A stretch of DNA of 64,000 nt from Parabacteroides distasonis (lineage in GTDB: Bacteria > Bacteroidota > Bacteroidia > Bacteroidales > Tannerellaceae): assembly GCA_015060925.1 (NCBI GenBank), contig SUXM01000001.1, positions 62,001 to 126,000 on the forward strand, read 5' to 3'. This document shows, piece by piece, positions 41,783-53,969 of this stretch. The translations under genes and the position numbers were made by a program. The notes under the pieces were generated by a model. The model worked only from the letters and a program-made list of their open reading frames with translations. It made no database searches and had not been told where the DNA came from. The number at the start of each line of letters is the position of its first letter. Position 1 is the stretch's first letter.

Positions 41783-42836
41783 ATGCTTTCATTTTTATGA
41801 TAAATAAAACAGGATTATCTTCTGTTTGTATGTGAGGAAAAGATTGATATACTTCTTCCCCTTTTTTTAGATAATAGTATGTTTGCCCATTTAAATCCAA
41901 TGGTTGTAATTTTGATATTTTTCCAGTCATAAAGAAATTGTCATCCAATCCATTTTTTATCTGATAAGCTTTTTCTTGTCGTTGGTCATAACAAAATGTA
42001 TAATTCTGTTCTGTTGCAATAGGATTACAATAAGAGGTAATTAAGAATCGTTTCCCAATTTGTATCGGGAGAATTGTTCTACATTCATTGGTAATGGTTA
42101 ATTGGTCGTTGTTAATCAGATAAAGAGTATCATTGAGGATATGAGCTTGTTGGAAAGCGGATGTATAAACATACACATTACCATTAAAAGTCTTTATTTC
42201 TGGAGCGGCACAATAATTGATATTTATGCGTCCTAAATCGGCAGCTTCTAATTTGCGTTTTTCTACTTCTCGGAAATTGAGATCAAACTTATACAACCAT
42301 TGTTCTATGACAGTCTGCTGGTGTTGGTCTCGATTTTCCTGATTGATAGTAGCCCAGAGGTGGTGGTCATGGTAAGCAATTCGGCCAAATGTTTGCCAAG
42401 ATGTCTTTTGAGGCAAAGAACGTTGTGCTAATAATTGTCCGCTATAGTCATAATAATGAACCTCTTTTTCTTTTCCAATCACAATTAGGCAGGCATGAAC
42501 CGGGTCAACGGCATAATCCATCACATCAATCCCTTGGGTAGTTTGGTTGGATGGAGTTGTTATCTGCCCAATAAACTTGCCGGAACTGTTAAAATGATAA
42601 AGCTGTTGGCCACTAACTAAAAAGATATGCTCTTTGTCACGCTTTATCAATTGAACCTGTTTCAACTTGCATTGCGCATGAGTTTCTAACGGAATCGCAA
42701 TAACCTCCTCGGCTATATCTGATAATTCTCCTTTCGAATGGATTGGTGAAAGTTGCTGGTTCGATATAAGTTCATAGCCTAACCAACCGTATAAAATGGT
42801 TAAGGAACAGAAGAGGAGTGTGAATGCTTTTTTCAT
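41781..42836 (-). CDS. 6-bladed beta-propeller protein
   Basis: EEVIAIPLETHAQCKLKQVQLIKRDKEHIFLVSGQQLYHFNSSGKFIGQI is typical of Bacteroidales 6-bladed propeller proteins. Confidence 0.7.
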   Translation of the reverse strand: MKKAFTLLFCSLTILYGWLGYELISNQQLSPIHSKGELSDIAEEVIAIPLETHAQCKLKQVQLIKRDKEHIFLVSGQQLYHFNSSGKFIGQITTPSNQTTQGIDVMDYAVDPVHACLIVIGKEKEVHYYDYSGQLLAQRSLPQKTSWQTFGRIAYHDHHLWATINQENRDQHQQTVIEQWLYKFDLNFREVEKRKLEAADLGRININYCAAPEIKTFNGNVYVYTSAFQQAHILNDTLYLINNDQLTITNECRTILPIQIGKRFLITSYCNPIATEQNYTFCYDQRQEKAYQIKNGLDDNFFMTGKISKLQPLDLNGQTYYYLKKGEEVYQSFPHIQTEDNPVLFIIKMKA

Positions 42837-42966
42837 ATTGAATTAGCTTTATTGTTGAGATAAAAACGCATGAAACCTTCTTTTTATTATTGAAGCTATA
42901 AGAAAACTTGGTTAGGATATTGTCGAGTGGATGAGTTTGATGTAAAATTATCCTGAAGAGATGGTT

Positions 42967-43038
42967 AAAATTTCTCGGCAGGAAAAAATATTTTCTTAGG
43001 CAGGGAATAAAAATTCTCTGGGCAGGAATTAAAAAATC
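42967..43038. repeat. Three imperfect ~24-nt units containing TTCTnnGGCAGG
   Basis: TTTCTCGGCAGGAAAAAATA, TTTTCTTAGGCAGGGAATAA and ATTCTCTGGGCAGGAATTAA in series. Confidence 0.6.
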
Positions 43039-43209
43039 TTTCGTCATGTTTTTAGTATGAGGTTTCATGAAACAAATAGAGACTTCTCTTTGTTTTATAA
43101 AGGATTTATAGGGTTCTGTCATTTTGGCAGTGTTTAGATTTGGTATTTATTTTGTGTATATATTGATGAGTTTAATAAATAAAAAAGAAAAGTATAGGAG
43201 TTTAACCAA

Positions 43210-45798
43210 ATGAATTTAAACAATTTTACAATTAAATCACAGGAAGCCGTTCAACAGGCCGTTCAGCTTGTGTCACGTAATGGACAACAAGCGATAGAGG
43301 CTGTGCATCTGTTGAAAGGTGTCATTATGGCAGGTGAGAGCGTGACTAACTTTATCTTCCAAAAGTTAGGAGTGAATATTCAGAACTTAAACCGTGTGTT
43401 GGATACGCAGATAAGTTCTTTACCGAAAGTTTCCGGTGGCGAACCTTATTTGTCTGGTGAGACAAATCAAATATTACAGAAGGCGATAGGATATTCTTCC
43501 CAGATGGGTGACCAATATGTCTCTTTGGAACCGATTATCTTGGCTCTCTTTACAGAGAAAAGTATGGCATCTCAACTATTGAAAGATGCCGGTATTACAG
43601 AAAAGGATTTACGCCAAGCGATTGAGGAGTTGAGAAAGGGAAATAAGGTGACCAGTCAGTCGGCCGAAGATACTTATGATGCTTTAGGCAAATATGCCAT
43701 TAATTTAAATGAACGTGCGCGTAATGGTAAATTGGATCCGGTAATTGGGCGTGATGATGAGATACGCCGAGTTCTTCAGATTCTAAGTCGACGGACAAAA
43801 AATAATCCGATCTTGATTGGTGAACCCGGTGTGGGAAAGACAGCCATCGCCGAAGGGTTAGCGCATCGAATCGTACGTGGGGATGTCCCGGAGAACCTGA
43901 AGTCCAAGCAACTTTTCTCATTGGATATGGGTGCCTTGGTTGCTGGAGCGAAGTACAAAGGCGAATTTGAAGAACGCTTGAAAGCTGTCGTGAATGAAGT
44001 GATTCAATCGGATGGCGAGATTGTTCTTTTCATAGATGAAATCCATACCTTGGTCGGTGCCGGAAAAGGGGAGGGGGCGATGGATGCCGCCAATATCTTG
44101 AAACCGGCTTTGGCTCGTGGCGAATTGCGCTCTATCGGGGCTACGACATTGGACGAATATCAAAAATATTTTGAGAAGGATAAGGCACTTGAACGCCGAT
44201 TCCAAATCGTGATGGTGGAAGAACCGGATGAATTGGATGCAATCTCTATCTTGCGTGGTTTGAAAGAGAAGTATGAAAACCATCATAAGGTACGAATCAA
44301 GGATGATGCGATTATAGCCGCGGTTCAATTGTCTTCTCGTTATATCTCTGACCGTTTCTTGCCGGATAAAGCGATTGATTTGATGGATGAGGCGGCTGCT
44401 CGTTTACGTATCCAGATTGATTCGGTACCGGAATCCTTAGATGAAGTGTCTCGACGTATCAAACAGTTGGAGATTGAACGTGAAGCAATTAAACGAGAAA
44501 ATGATGCAGACAAATTGGAGCAATTAAACAAAGAGATTGCCAATTTAAAAGAGGAGGAGACCAAACAAAAGGCACAATGGCAGAGCGAAAAAGAACAGAT
44601 CAATAAGATTCAACAGAATAAGATTGACATTGAAAACCTAAAGTTTGAGGCTGAAAAGGCGGAACGGGAAGGTGACTATGGCAGAGTAGCAGAGATCCGT
44701 TACGGAAAGATTAAGCAGAAAGAGGCGGAAATCCAAGAGGTCGAAGAGAAACTGAAAACGATGCAAGGGGTTGCTGCTATGATTAAGGAAGAGGTCGATA
44801 GTGAAGACATTGCTGATGTGGTATCTCGTTGGACGGGTATCCCGGTGAATAAGATGCTACAGAGTGAAAGGGAAAAACTACTTCGGTTGGAGGATGAACT
44901 GCATACGCGGGTCATCGGACAGGATGAGGCGATTCAGGCTATTTCTGATGCGGTTCGCCGGAGCCGTGCCGGTTTGCAGGATCCGAAACGCCCGATAGGT
45001 TCTTTTATCTTTTTAGGAACAACCGGAGTAGGGAAAACGGAGTTGGCAAAAGCGTTGGCCGAATATCTTTTTGATGATGAGAACATGATGACACGTATTG
45101 ATATGAGTGAATATCAGGAAAAGTTCAGTGCCACTCGCTTGATTGGTGCGCCTCCGGGATATGTCGGATATGATGAAGGTGGCCAACTAACGGAAGCGAT
45201 TCGTCGCAAACCGTACTCTGTCGTGTTATTTGATGAGATAGAAAAAGCACACCCAGACGTGTTTAATATTCTTTTGCAGGTATTGGATGACGGACGTTTA
45301 ACCGACAATAAAGGTCGTGTAGTTAATTTCAAGAATACGATTATTATCATGACAAGCAATATGGGTTCCTCTTTGATTCGTGAAAACTTTGAGAAGATGA
45401 CACCGGCCAATCATGATAAGGTAGTTGACGATACGAGGATCCAGGTTTTGGAACTGTTAAAGAAAACCATTCGTCCGGAGTTCTTGAACCGTATTGATGA
45501 TATTATCATGTTTACTCCGTTGAATGAAGAGGAGATACGGCAGATTGTCTCTTTGCAATTGGATGGAGTGAAGAAGATGTTGGCTCAGAATGGCATTGCA
45601 TTGGATTTTACGGATGCTGCATTGGACTTAATTACAGATAAAGGATATGATCCGCAATTTGGTGCACGTCCGGTGAAACGGGTGATTCAACGCTATGTGC
45701 TGAATGAATTGTCAAAGGCTCTTTTGGCTGGAAAAATTGATAGGAATCATGCTATTAGCATTGATAGTGATCATAACGAACTTATTTTTAAGAACTAA
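43210..45798 (+). CDS. clpB: ATP-dependent chaperone ClpB
   Basis: Two AAA modules ([24 protein letters not shown]), ClpB middle coiled coil. Confidence 0.97.
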   Translation: MNLNNFTIKSQEAVQQAVQLVSRNGQQAIEAVHLLKGVIMAGESVTNFIFQKLGVNIQNLNRVLDTQISSLPKVSGGEPYLSGETNQILQKAIGYSSQMGDQYVSLEPIILALFTEKSMASQLLKDAGITEKDLRQAIEELRKGNKVTSQSAEDTYDALGKYAINLNERARNGKLDPVIGRDDEIRRVLQILSRRTKNNPILIGEPGVGKTAIAEGLAHRIVRGDVPENLKSKQLFSLDMGALVAGAKYKGEFEERLKAVVNEVIQSDGEIVLFIDEIHTLVGAGKGEGAMDAANILKPALARGELRSIGATTLDEYQKYFEKDKALERRFQIVMVEEPDELDAISILRGLKEKYENHHKVRIKDDAIIAAVQLSSRYISDRFLPDKAIDLMDEAAARLRIQIDSVPESLDEVSRRIKQLEIEREAIKRENDADKLEQLNKEIANLKEEETKQKAQWQSEKEQINKIQQNKIDIENLKFEAEKAEREGDYGRVAEIRYGKIKQKEAEIQEVEEKLKTMQGVAAMIKEEVDSEDIADVVSRWTGIPVNKMLQSEREKLLRLEDELHTRVIGQDEAIQAISDAVRRSRAGLQDPKRPIGSFIFLGTTGVGKTELAKALAEYLFDDENMMTRIDMSEYQEKFSATRLIGAPPGYVGYDEGGQLTEAIRRKPYSVVLFDEIEKAHPDVFNILLQVLDDGRLTDNKGRVVNFKNTIIIMTSNMGSSLIRENFEKMTPANHDKVVDDTRIQVLELLKKTIRPEFLNRIDDIIMFTPLNEEEIRQIVSLQLDGVKKMLAQNGIALDFTDAALDLITDKGYDPQFGARPVKRVIQRYVLNELSKALLAGKIDRNHAISIDSDHNELIFKN

Positions 45799-45847
45799 CA
45801 TGGTTTCTATTCTTGTTCAGTAGAGAATACGTCTGATTAAACTTGAT

Positions 45848-45914
45848 ATTACATCGGACGTAATCAGAATCACATCGGAGGTAGTAGCGTATTACATCCG
45901 ATGTGATTTTTTAT
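45848..45914. repeat. Three-arm palindromic repeat/terminator-like element downstream of clpB
   Basis: ATTACATCGGACGTAAT, AATCACATCGGA (45868-45879) and ATTACATCCGATGTGATT; the 12-nt TCCGATGTGATT (45897-45908) is the exact complement of the second arm. Confidence 0.75.
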
Positions 45915-46066
45915 TGGGTGGTTTGCGAACCAAAATCAAGAATAATCACTCTTTCATGTATGTAATAACTGTTTTGAAAGTTTAACATAAGAAGAAATAA
46001 CTTCTGTAATATGAACTATTCGAGAGGTAAAAGGTTATTAGATTAAGTATAAAAGTTGTAAATTAA

Positions 46067-47359
46067 ATGAAACGTACACTCTTTGTTATACTCTTGTTCT
46101 TTTTGTCTCTTTTTATCTTATGTGCGGAAGTTAATTTAAGGGAAGAGATACATTCATTGTTTTTAGAAGATTCCAATGGGAAACGAATAATCTCTTTTGC
46201 TCTTTTCTTATTGGTTCAAATGTCTCTTTTTTTTGGTATTTCGTTGATACATCGCAAGCTCAAGAAGAGGATTGCTTTATTAAAAGAGACCAAACTTAAG
46301 TCAATCCGTATTCATGAATATGAGTTGCTGGATCCGGATAAACAGGTTGCCCTATTGATTTATTTGGCAGATATGTTTCGTTGGATATTGATTACTGGGC
46401 AACTTTTAATTGCAATCCCTGTTCTATTTTCGATATTTCCAGAAACGAAAAGTTTGGCAACATTGCTTTTCTCCTATATATGGAAACCGATAAAAGCGAT
46501 AGGTGAAGATGTTTTCAATTATATACCCAATCTGTTTACTATTTTTGTGATTGTTATTTTTATTCGCTATCTGATTCGTTTTATCCGTTATCTTACAGAA
46601 CAGATAAAAGAGGAACGTTTGAAAATTTCCGGTTTTTATCCTGACTGGGCACAACCTACATACCGGATAATACGTTTTCTTTTGTATGCGTTTATGCTTG
46701 CTATGATTTATCCTTATTTACCGGGTGCGGATTCCGGAGAGTTTAAAGGCATATCGGTTTTTTTAGGTTTGATAGTCTCTTTAGGATCCAGTACCGTTAT
46801 AGGGAATATCCTTGCAGGATTGGTCATTACTTATATGCGCCCTTTCAAATTGGGGGATCGGATAAAACTCAATGATACAATTGGGTTTGTCGTAGAGAAA
46901 AGTGCATTGGTAACCCGCATACGTACGCCTAAAAATGAACTGGTTACTATCCCGAATTCTTTTATGATGTCTTCCCAGACAACCAATTATAGTGAATCTG
47001 CACGTAAATTAGGTCTGATTATCCATACAGAAGTTACGATAGGTTATGATGTGCCATGGCGAAAGGTTCATCAGTTATTGGTTGATGCTGCTAAAGCAAC
47101 AGCAGGGGTAAGTGATGAACCTGAACCTTTTGTCCAAGAAACTGCTTTGAATGATTTTTTTCCTGTCTATCAGATTAATGCCTATGTGAAAGATGCAGGA
47201 GGGTTAAACCAACTTTATTCGGCTCTTTACCAAAATATCCAAGATAAATTTGCTGCGGCAGATGTCGAAATTCTCTCTCCTCATTATACATCTTTTCGGA
47301 ATGGTAACGAATCAACTGTCCCTACAGAGAAGAAGGATATTCTAAATATGAGTCCGTGA
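46067..47359 (+). CDS. Mechanosensitive ion channel (MscS family)
   Basis: GLIVSLGSSTVIGNILAGLVITYMRPFKLGDRIKLNDTIGFV. Confidence 0.92.
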   Translation: MKRTLFVILLFFLSLFILCAEVNLREEIHSLFLEDSNGKRIISFALFLLVQMSLFFGISLIHRKLKKRIALLKETKLKSIRIHEYELLDPDKQVALLIYLADMFRWILITGQLLIAIPVLFSIFPETKSLATLLFSYIWKPIKAIGEDVFNYIPNLFTIFVIVIFIRYLIRFIRYLTEQIKEERLKISGFYPDWAQPTYRIIRFLLYAFMLAMIYPYLPGADSGEFKGISVFLGLIVSLGSSTVIGNILAGLVITYMRPFKLGDRIKLNDTIGFVVEKSALVTRIRTPKNELVTIPNSFMMSSQTTNYSESARKLGLIIHTEVTIGYDVPWRKVHQLLVDAAKATAGVSDEPEPFVQETALNDFFPVYQINAYVKDAGGLNQLYSALYQNIQDKFAAADVEILSPHYTSFRNGNESTVPTEKKDILNMSP

Positions 47360-47461
47360 TTATGTCCCTTTTTCGCAAAAAAAGCATAATAAGGCTATAA
47401 TACTTTTTTTCTCAATTGATTAAATATTACCTTTGTCAGCTGATTGATAAGAGGAAACTGT

Positions 47462-48367
47462 ATGGATACAGAAAGAAAAGAGAACAAAGAGTTAAATAAG
47501 ATGTCATTGCTGATTACGGCAGTTGTAGTATTGATTTTGATAATTGCAGGTGCAGCATATTATATTTTCCATCAGAACCAGCAGATGGAGGAGTTGGAAC
47601 AAACTTATGCTTTGGATAAGGAGATGTTGGAAGATGAGTTTAATGAGTTGTCTTTGCAATATGAAGGGTATAAATTTAATATAGGAAATGACTCTTTATT
47701 GAATTTATTGTCAATAGAACAGGCTAAAGTTCAACGTTTACAAGAAGAACTTCGTACGGTAAAAGCTACTAATACAAAAGAAATTTCTCGTTTAAAAAAA
47801 GAATTACAGACATTGCGTAAGATTATGCGTAACTATGTGATTCAAATAGACTCTTTGAATCGGGTAAATGAACAATTGACTGTTGAGAAAAACGAGGCGG
47901 TGAAGAAATATCAGCAAGCCTCTTCTACGGCTACTGCTTTGAAGAAAGAAAAAGAAAAATTGACAGAACGTGTGACGTTGGCAAGCCGTTTGGATGCAAC
48001 TGGTATCACTGTTACTCCGGTGAATGGTCGTGGTAAGAAAGCAAAAGCCATTAAGAAAATGGAACAGTTTGTGGTTGATTTCCGTATTGCTAAAAATATC
48101 ACAGCTCCTGTGGGTGAGAAAGTAGTTTACGTACGTATTATGAAACCGGATGATGATGTGTTAGTGAAAAGTCGGGGAGATGTTTTTACTTTTGAAGGTA
48201 AGGAAATCAATTATTCTATGAAGAAAATGATTGAATATGATGGAGAAGAATTACCAGTAACAATGTATTGGAATATTGAAGAATTCCTTTCGCCAGGAAC
48301 ATATCGAGTGGATATTTTTGCAGATGGAAATCTGATAGGACATAATACCTTTACATTGGAAAAGTAG
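47462..48367 (+). CDS. Hypothetical membrane-anchored coiled-coil protein
   Basis: N-terminal TM helix and coiled coil. A TACCTTTG motif at 47428-47435 makes ATG 47462 (MDTERKEN) more plausible than 47444. Confidence 0.7.
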   Translation: MDTERKENKELNKMSLLITAVVVLILIIAGAAYYIFHQNQQMEELEQTYALDKEMLEDEFNELSLQYEGYKFNIGNDSLLNLLSIEQAKVQRLQEELRTVKATNTKEISRLKKELQTLRKIMRNYVIQIDSLNRVNEQLTVEKNEAVKKYQQASSTATALKKEKEKLTERVTLASRLDATGITVTPVNGRGKKAKAIKKMEQFVVDFRIAKNITAPVGEKVVYVRIMKPDDDVLVKSRGDVFTFEGKEINYSMKKMIEYDGEELPVTMYWNIEEFLSPGTYRVDIFADGNLIGHNTFTLEK

Positions 48368-48398
48368 AACTCTTTAACAAACTTAATATTTTAATGCT

Positions 48399-49274
48399 AT
48401 GCAGAACAGACGTGACTTTTTAAAGAAAGCCTCTTTATTACTTGCCGGAGGTTTGGTTATGCCTCAAATTTTATCTTCTTGTGGTGGAACTGCTGCTCCT
48501 TCTAAACATATTGGGCTTCAATTGTATTCTTTAAGAGATGATATTAAAGATTTAGGTATCCAGAAAGTTTTGGAAATTGTTTCTAAAATGGGATATGTAA
48601 ACTTAGAAACAGCTGGTTATAGTGATGGTAAGATTTATGGATTGGATCCTGCTGAATTTAAGAAAATATGTAATGATTTGGGAATGAAACCGACAAGTGC
48701 TCACTTGTCTAAATATTTAAGTGATGACATGGCCAAAGATTTGGACTGGTGGAATAGAGCGATAGAAGCACATAATACTGCTGGTATGAAATACATGGTT
48801 ATGCCGGTTTCTCCAATCAATGAGAAGGCAACCATGGATGATTTGAAGAGATATTTTGGTGATTATTTCTATCAAGTGGGTTTGGCTGCAGCCGGTGCTG
48901 GTATTAGATTTGGATATCATAACCATGATTTTGAATTCAAACAGATTGAAGGTCAGACAATCTATGATGCTATGTTGGAAAACTCAAGTCCGGATCATAT
49001 TATGTTTCAGATGGATGTATATTGGGTAATGCGTGGAGGTAAGGATCCTGTTGAATATTTAAAGAAATATCCGAATCGTTTCCCGATTCTTCATATTAAA
49101 GATGAAACTGCTATTGGTGCAAGTGGAAAGATGGATTACAAACCTATCTTTGAACAGGCTTATGCAAATGGTATGAAAGATTGGTATGTAGAAGTAGAAC
49201 GTTATGATACTACTCCGCAGGAAGATGTAAAGAAGAGTTATGACTTCTTGAATGCGGCTGAATATGTAAAATAA
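48399..49274 (+). CDS. Secreted sugar phosphate isomerase/epimerase (xylose isomerase-like TIM barrel)
   Basis: MQNRRDFLKKASLLLAGGLVMPQILSSC signal; FGYHNHDFEF; PILHIKDE. Confidence 0.88.
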   Translation: MQNRRDFLKKASLLLAGGLVMPQILSSCGGTAAPSKHIGLQLYSLRDDIKDLGIQKVLEIVSKMGYVNLETAGYSDGKIYGLDPAEFKKICNDLGMKPTSAHLSKYLSDDMAKDLDWWNRAIEAHNTAGMKYMVMPVSPINEKATMDDLKRYFGDYFYQVGLAAAGAGIRFGYHNHDFEFKQIEGQTIYDAMLENSSPDHIMFQMDVYWVMRGGKDPVEYLKKYPNRFPILHIKDETAIGASGKMDYKPIFEQAYANGMKDWYVEVERYDTTPQEDVKKSYDFLNAAEYVK

Positions 49275-49352
49275 TCTAATCTTAGATATAAAAAGAGAGG
49301 CTTTCTTCTTACTAATAGAAAAAAGCCTTTTTTTGTGCTTTGATTTGTTTTT

Positions 49353-50093
49353 TTAGACTTTGCTTTTTTGTATAGCCTCCATGATTTGATCCCAATCTTG
49401 AGCTAAAGCTCCCATATTGGGGTAAAGTAGGTTTGCACCAGCATCTAAAAGAACTTGGTTATCTAAAGGTCCTGTGTTTACTGCAATAGTGAATATCCCA
49501 GCAGCTACACCAGCTTGTACTCCGATTGGTGCATTTTCTATAACGATTGCCTCGTGAGGTAGTACGCCTGCTTTCTCTAATCCCATGAGATAAGGTTCCG
49601 GATGCGGTTTGCCATATTTGACATCATAACCAGTAACCATTTTTTCTCTTTTGAAACATCCCGGATAATCCTCTTCCAATTTATTGATTAGGCTATATTG
49701 TCCGGATCCTGTCACGACCAATGTTTGTAGATCATGGGATCTGACGGCTGCTAATACTTCTTTTGCTCCGGGTATCGCTTTTCCATCGTTATATTGGTTA
49801 AAGAGTGCAGCCTTCTCTTTATAGATTTGTTGTTTTTCTTCTTCTGTAGCATCACGATGGAATGTTGTTTGGAAAAGTTCATTGACGGTGCTGTCTCCGG
49901 TTCGTCCTTCATATAGATAAAATAAATCCGGAGTACAAGTAAGATGATGGGCTGTCGCTGTTTCATACCATGCTCTTGCATGAAATCGCATGGAATCGTA
50001 TAAGACTCCATCCATATCAAAAAGAATGGCCTTGGGAGTAATTTTTGTTTGCAGTTGCTTTTGCAAGTATAAAGAGATTGCTTTCTGAATCAT
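49353..50093 (-). CDS. HAD hydrolase, beta-phosphoglucomutase-like
   Basis: AILFDMDGVLYDSM; VTGSGQYSLINKLEEDYPG; GKPHPEPYL; VIENAPIGVQAG. Confidence 0.9.
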   Translation of the reverse strand: MIQKAISLYLQKQLQTKITPKAILFDMDGVLYDSMRFHARAWYETATAHHLTCTPDLFYLYEGRTGDSTVNELFQTTFHRDATEEEKQQIYKEKAALFNQYNDGKAIPGAKEVLAAVRSHDLQTLVVTGSGQYSLINKLEEDYPGCFKREKMVTGYDVKYGKPHPEPYLMGLEKAGVLPHEAIVIENAPIGVQAGVAAGIFTIAVNTGPLDNQVLLDAGANLLYPNMGALAQDWDQIMEAIQKSKV

Positions 50094-50176
50094 AGATTAT
50101 TTTGTAATAAATGAAAAAAGGAAAAGGAGAGGACTTGGAATAAGACCTCCCCTTTTTATATAAGATTTGTTAAGAA

Positions 50177-51520
50177 TTACAATCTGGCACGGATAGCTGC
50201 ACTTTCAGCTTCGTATCCTGGTTTATTTAACAAAGCAAACATGTTTTTCTTGTATGCTTCAACACCCGGTTGGTCGAATGGGTTGACACCTAACATATAA
50301 CCACTGATACCGCAAGCTCTTTCAAAGAAATAGAACAACTGGCCGATATAGTATGCACTAACTTCCGGTAAAGTAATCTTCAAATTAGGAACACCTCCGT
50401 CAACGTGAGCTAATTGAGTTCCTAATTCTGCCATTTTATTTACTTCGTCCACACGTTTTCCTGCTAAGAAATTCAAACCATCTAAGTTCTCTTCGTCACT
50501 TGGTACTTCGACTTTATGATCTGGTGTTTCTACTGAGATAACAGTTTCAAAGATTGTTCGTTCACCATCTTGAATCCATTGTCCCATAGAGTGTAGGTCT
50601 GTTGTTAAGTCTACAGAAGCCGGGAAAATACCTTTACCGTCTTTACCCTCACTTTCGCCGTACAACTGTTTCCACCATTCAGCAATGTAGTGTAATTTTG
50701 GATGGAAGTTTGCCAAGATTTCGACTTTCTTACCACTCTTGTACAATTCGTTACGTGTTGCGGCATATATTTCTGCAATGTTTTCTTCGAAAGGAACAGC
50801 TACATCTGTTGCTTTTTCCATAGAAACAGCACCAGCCACTAAATCACGGATGCTGATACCTGCTACAGCGATTGGAAGTAAACCTACCGGAGTTAAAACA
50901 GAGAAGCGACCACCTACATTATCAGGAATGATAAATGTTTTGTAACCTTCTTGGTTAGCTAATGTGCGAAGAGCTCCTCTTTTCGCATCAGTGATTGCTA
51001 CGATACGTTGTTTAGCTTCTTCTTTACCAACTGCATCTTCCAACTGTTTTTTCAACATACGAAATGCCAAAGCTGGTTCAGTTGTAGTACCTGATTTAGA
51101 GATGTTGATGATACCAAATTGTTTACCTTTCAATGTTTCGCAAAGTTCATATAGATAATCTTCGCCAATATTATGTCCTGCATAAACCAATACAGGATTC
51201 TTGCGTTCTGTTTGTAACCAGTCAAAGCTGTTGTTTAAAGCTTCAACTACAGCCTTTGTACCCAAGTAGCTACCACCGATACCAATTGCAACTACTACTT
51301 CACATTTGGAACGAAGAACGTTAGCTGTATTTTCTATGTCTGCCAATTCTGCTTCAGTAATAGAAGAAGGGAGGTGTAACCATCCTAAGAAATCATTACC
51401 AGCTCCATTCCCATTTTGTAAAGTTGCATTACATTCATTTGCTTTTGCAGCCTGAGCAAATACCTGTTCTTTAGTAATAGTACCCAGTGCTTTGTCGATG
51501 TTAAGACTGATGTTCTTCAT
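50177..51520 (-). CDS. pgi: Glucose-6-phosphate isomerase
   Basis: [55 protein letters not shown]. Confidence 0.96.
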   Translation of the reverse strand: MKNISLNIDKALGTITKEQVFAQAAKANECNATLQNGNGAGNDFLGWLHLPSSITEAELADIENTANVLRSKCEVVVAIGIGGSYLGTKAVVEALNNSFDWLQTERKNPVLVYAGHNIGEDYLYELCETLKGKQFGIINISKSGTTTEPALAFRMLKKQLEDAVGKEEAKQRIVAITDAKRGALRTLANQEGYKTFIIPDNVGGRFSVLTPVGLLPIAVAGISIRDLVAGAVSMEKATDVAVPFEENIAEIYAATRNELYKSGKKVEILANFHPKLHYIAEWWKQLYGESEGKDGKGIFPASVDLTTDLHSMGQWIQDGERTIFETVISVETPDHKVEVPSDEENLDGLNFLAGKRVDEVNKMAELGTQLAHVDGGVPNLKITLPEVSAYYIGQLFYFFERACGISGYMLGVNPFDQPGVEAYKKNMFALLNKPGYEAESAAIRARL

Positions 51521-51551
51521 AATTTATGAGATTTTAATATGTTCTATCTTT

Positions 51552-53282
51552 TTATTTAGCAACATTGGCAATCCAAGCCTCTACCTCTTCAGCAGTTGGG
51601 TTTTGTAATTCCAATTTGTACTTTTTGTTCATTTCACACAATTCCTGTCTTAACTTGTTTGGATTTACATTTGCTAATGAATCAACAGTGATGTATCCAG
51701 CCTTGTGTAATGCAGGAACCCATGCTTCTTGAATACCTAATGCTACATATTTATCAGCACCGTCTTTCTTGACGATTTTTTCAGGACGCATTTGTGGGAA
51801 CAAGATAACTTCTTGAATCGTTGTTTGTCCTGTCATTAACATAGTCAAACGGTCAATACCAATACCGATACCTGATGTAGGAGGCATACCATATTGTAAT
51901 GCTTTAAGGAAATCTTGGTCGATGATCATAGCTTCATCATCTCCTTTATCAGCTAAACGCATTTGCTCTTTGAAACGCTCTTCTTGATCGATTGGATCAT
52001 TTAATTCGCTATATGCATTAGCCAACTCTTTACCATTGACCATCAATTCAAAACGTTCTGTCAAACCAGGTTTACTACGATGCATTTTGGTAAGCGGACT
52101 CATTTCAACTGGATAGTCTGTGATGAAAGTTGGTTGGATGAATGTTCCTTCACAGAATTCACCGAAAATTTCATCAATCAGTTTTCCTTTACCCATGCTT
52201 TCATCGATTTCCAATTTCAATTCTTTGCAAATAGCACGGATCTCGTCTTCATTCTTACCATTTAAATCATATCCTGTTTTTTCTTTGATGGCATCTAAGA
52301 TTGGCAAGCGGCGGTAAGGAGCTTTGAAGCTGATTGTTTTACCATCAATTTGGCTTTCAGTTGAACCGTTTACAGCAATACAGATACGTTCAAGCATCTT
52401 TTCTGTAAAGTCCATCATCCAGTTGTAATCTTTGTATTGAACATAAAGTTCCATACAAGTAAATTCTGGATTGTGCGTGCGGTCCATACCTTCGTTACGG
52501 AAGTTTTTACCAATTTCATATACACCTTCGAATCCACCAACAATCAGACGTTTTAGATATAATTCGGTTGCAATTCGCAAGTATAAGTCAATGTCTAATG
52601 AGTTATGATGTGTAATGAAAGGTCGTGCGCTTGCTCCACCAGGGATTGATTGCAAAGTTGGAGTTTCAACTTCAGTGTAACCGGCTTCATCTAAAACAGA
52701 GCGCATTGTTTTGATGATAGTCGCACGTTTTAAGAAAATATCTTTAACGCCTTCGTTGACAACTAAGTCTACATAGCGTTGGCGATAACGTAATTCAGGG
52801 TCATTAAATCCATCGTAAGCTACACCATCTTTATATTTTACGATAGGAAGCGGCTTGAGTGATTTTGATAATACAGTTAGTTCTTGGGCATGAACTGAAA
52901 TTTCTCCCATTTGTGTACGGAAAACAAACCCTTTGACTCCGATGAAATCACCAATGTCCAATAATTTCTTAAAAACAACATTGTATAGGTCTTTGTTCTC
53001 TTCCGGACAAATTTCATCTCGTGAAATATAGACTTGAATTCTTCCTTCTGAATCTTGTAATTCCATGAAAGAAGCCTTTCCCATAATTCGGCGGCTCATG
53101 ATTCGACCGGCTATACATACGGGACGAGGTTCTGCATCGTCTTTGAAGTTTTCTTTTATTTCTTTGGAAAAAGCATTTGTTACATACTCTGCTGCGGGAT
53201 ATGGCTCTATCCCCATATTGCGTAACTGCTCCATGCTGTTACGTCTGAAGATCTCCTGTTCACTCAGTTCTAATAGATTCAT
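51552..53282 (-). CDS. lysS: Lysine--tRNA ligase
   Basis: Anticodon-binding OB fold, [47 protein letters not shown]. Confidence 0.97.
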   Translation of the reverse strand: MNLLELSEQEIFRRNSMEQLRNMGIEPYPAAEYVTNAFSKEIKENFKDDAEPRPVCIAGRIMSRRIMGKASFMELQDSEGRIQVYISRDEICPEENKDLYNVVFKKLLDIGDFIGVKGFVFRTQMGEISVHAQELTVLSKSLKPLPIVKYKDGVAYDGFNDPELRYRQRYVDLVVNEGVKDIFLKRATIIKTMRSVLDEAGYTEVETPTLQSIPGGASARPFITHHNSLDIDLYLRIATELYLKRLIVGGFEGVYEIGKNFRNEGMDRTHNPEFTCMELYVQYKDYNWMMDFTEKMLERICIAVNGSTESQIDGKTISFKAPYRRLPILDAIKEKTGYDLNGKNEDEIRAICKELKLEIDESMGKGKLIDEIFGEFCEGTFIQPTFITDYPVEMSPLTKMHRSKPGLTERFELMVNGKELANAYSELNDPIDQEERFKEQMRLADKGDDEAMIIDQDFLKALQYGMPPTSGIGIGIDRLTMLMTGQTTIQEVILFPQMRPEKIVKKDGADKYVALGIQEAWVPALHKAGYITVDSLANVNPNKLRQELCEMNKKYKLELQNPTAEEVEAWIANVAK

Positions 53283-53372
53283 TTGCTATTAATTTGTATA
53301 ATACAGCGCAAAAATACAAAACTTTTCTTACTTATATAATAAAAATAGGAGGGACTTTATTGTTTTATCTCC

Positions 53373-53969
53373 TTAAATCAGATTGCTTTGGGTCTTAAAA
53401 GATATTTGACGTAAAGCTTCCGGCAGGAAAAAACGAATATCTTTTCCTGCCTTCCATGCTTCACGAATAAAAGTGGAAGATATTTCAATCAAAGGGGCTT
53501 CAACCTTTTTTACCTGTGTATATTGTTTAGGTATTTCGATGTCGAAACCTCTTCGGGGATAGACTAGGATTGGATAATTGGAGATAATCCTTTCATATTC
53601 AAACCATCTGGAGATGTATTTCCAATTGTCTGCTCCCATGATGAAGTAAAATTCACGATTGGGATAAGCCTTTTCTAATGCTTGAAGTGTGTAGATGGAG
53701 TAGGTAGGCTGTGGCAAAGAAAATTCAAAGTCGCTTGCTTTGAATTTAGGATAATTTGCAACCGCTTTTTTTACCCATTCAAACCGAAGCTGGTCATCCA
53801 TTAGATCTCCTTTCTCTTTAAGGGGATTATGTGGGGTGACTAAAAACCAAAGCTCTTCTATTTCTGTAAATTCACAAAGCCAATTGGCTAAAGCCAAATG
53901 ACCAATGTGTATTGGGTTAAAAGAACCGGAATATATGCCCGTTTTTATTTTGTTTGTCTTTTCTTGCAT
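53373..53969 (-). CDS. nadD: Nicotinate-nucleotide adenylyltransferase
   Basis: [34 protein letters not shown]. Start trimmed to the ATG at 53969 (MQEKTNK). Confidence 0.93.
   Translation of the reverse strand: MQEKTNKIKTGIYSGSFNPIHIGHLALANWLCEFTEIEELWFLVTPHNPLKEKGDLMDDQLRFEWVKKAVANYPKFKASDFEFSLPQPTYSIYTLQALEKAYPNREFYFIMGADNWKYISRWFEYERIISNYPILVYPRRGFDIEIPKQYTQVKKVEAPLIEISSTFIREAWKAGKDIRFFLPEALRQISFKTQSNLI

Noticed and set aside
42772-43122. 116-aa minus-strand ORF upstream of the propeller gene
   Set aside because: Overlaps the propeller N-terminus and the intergenic repeat array; no signature; likely spurious.
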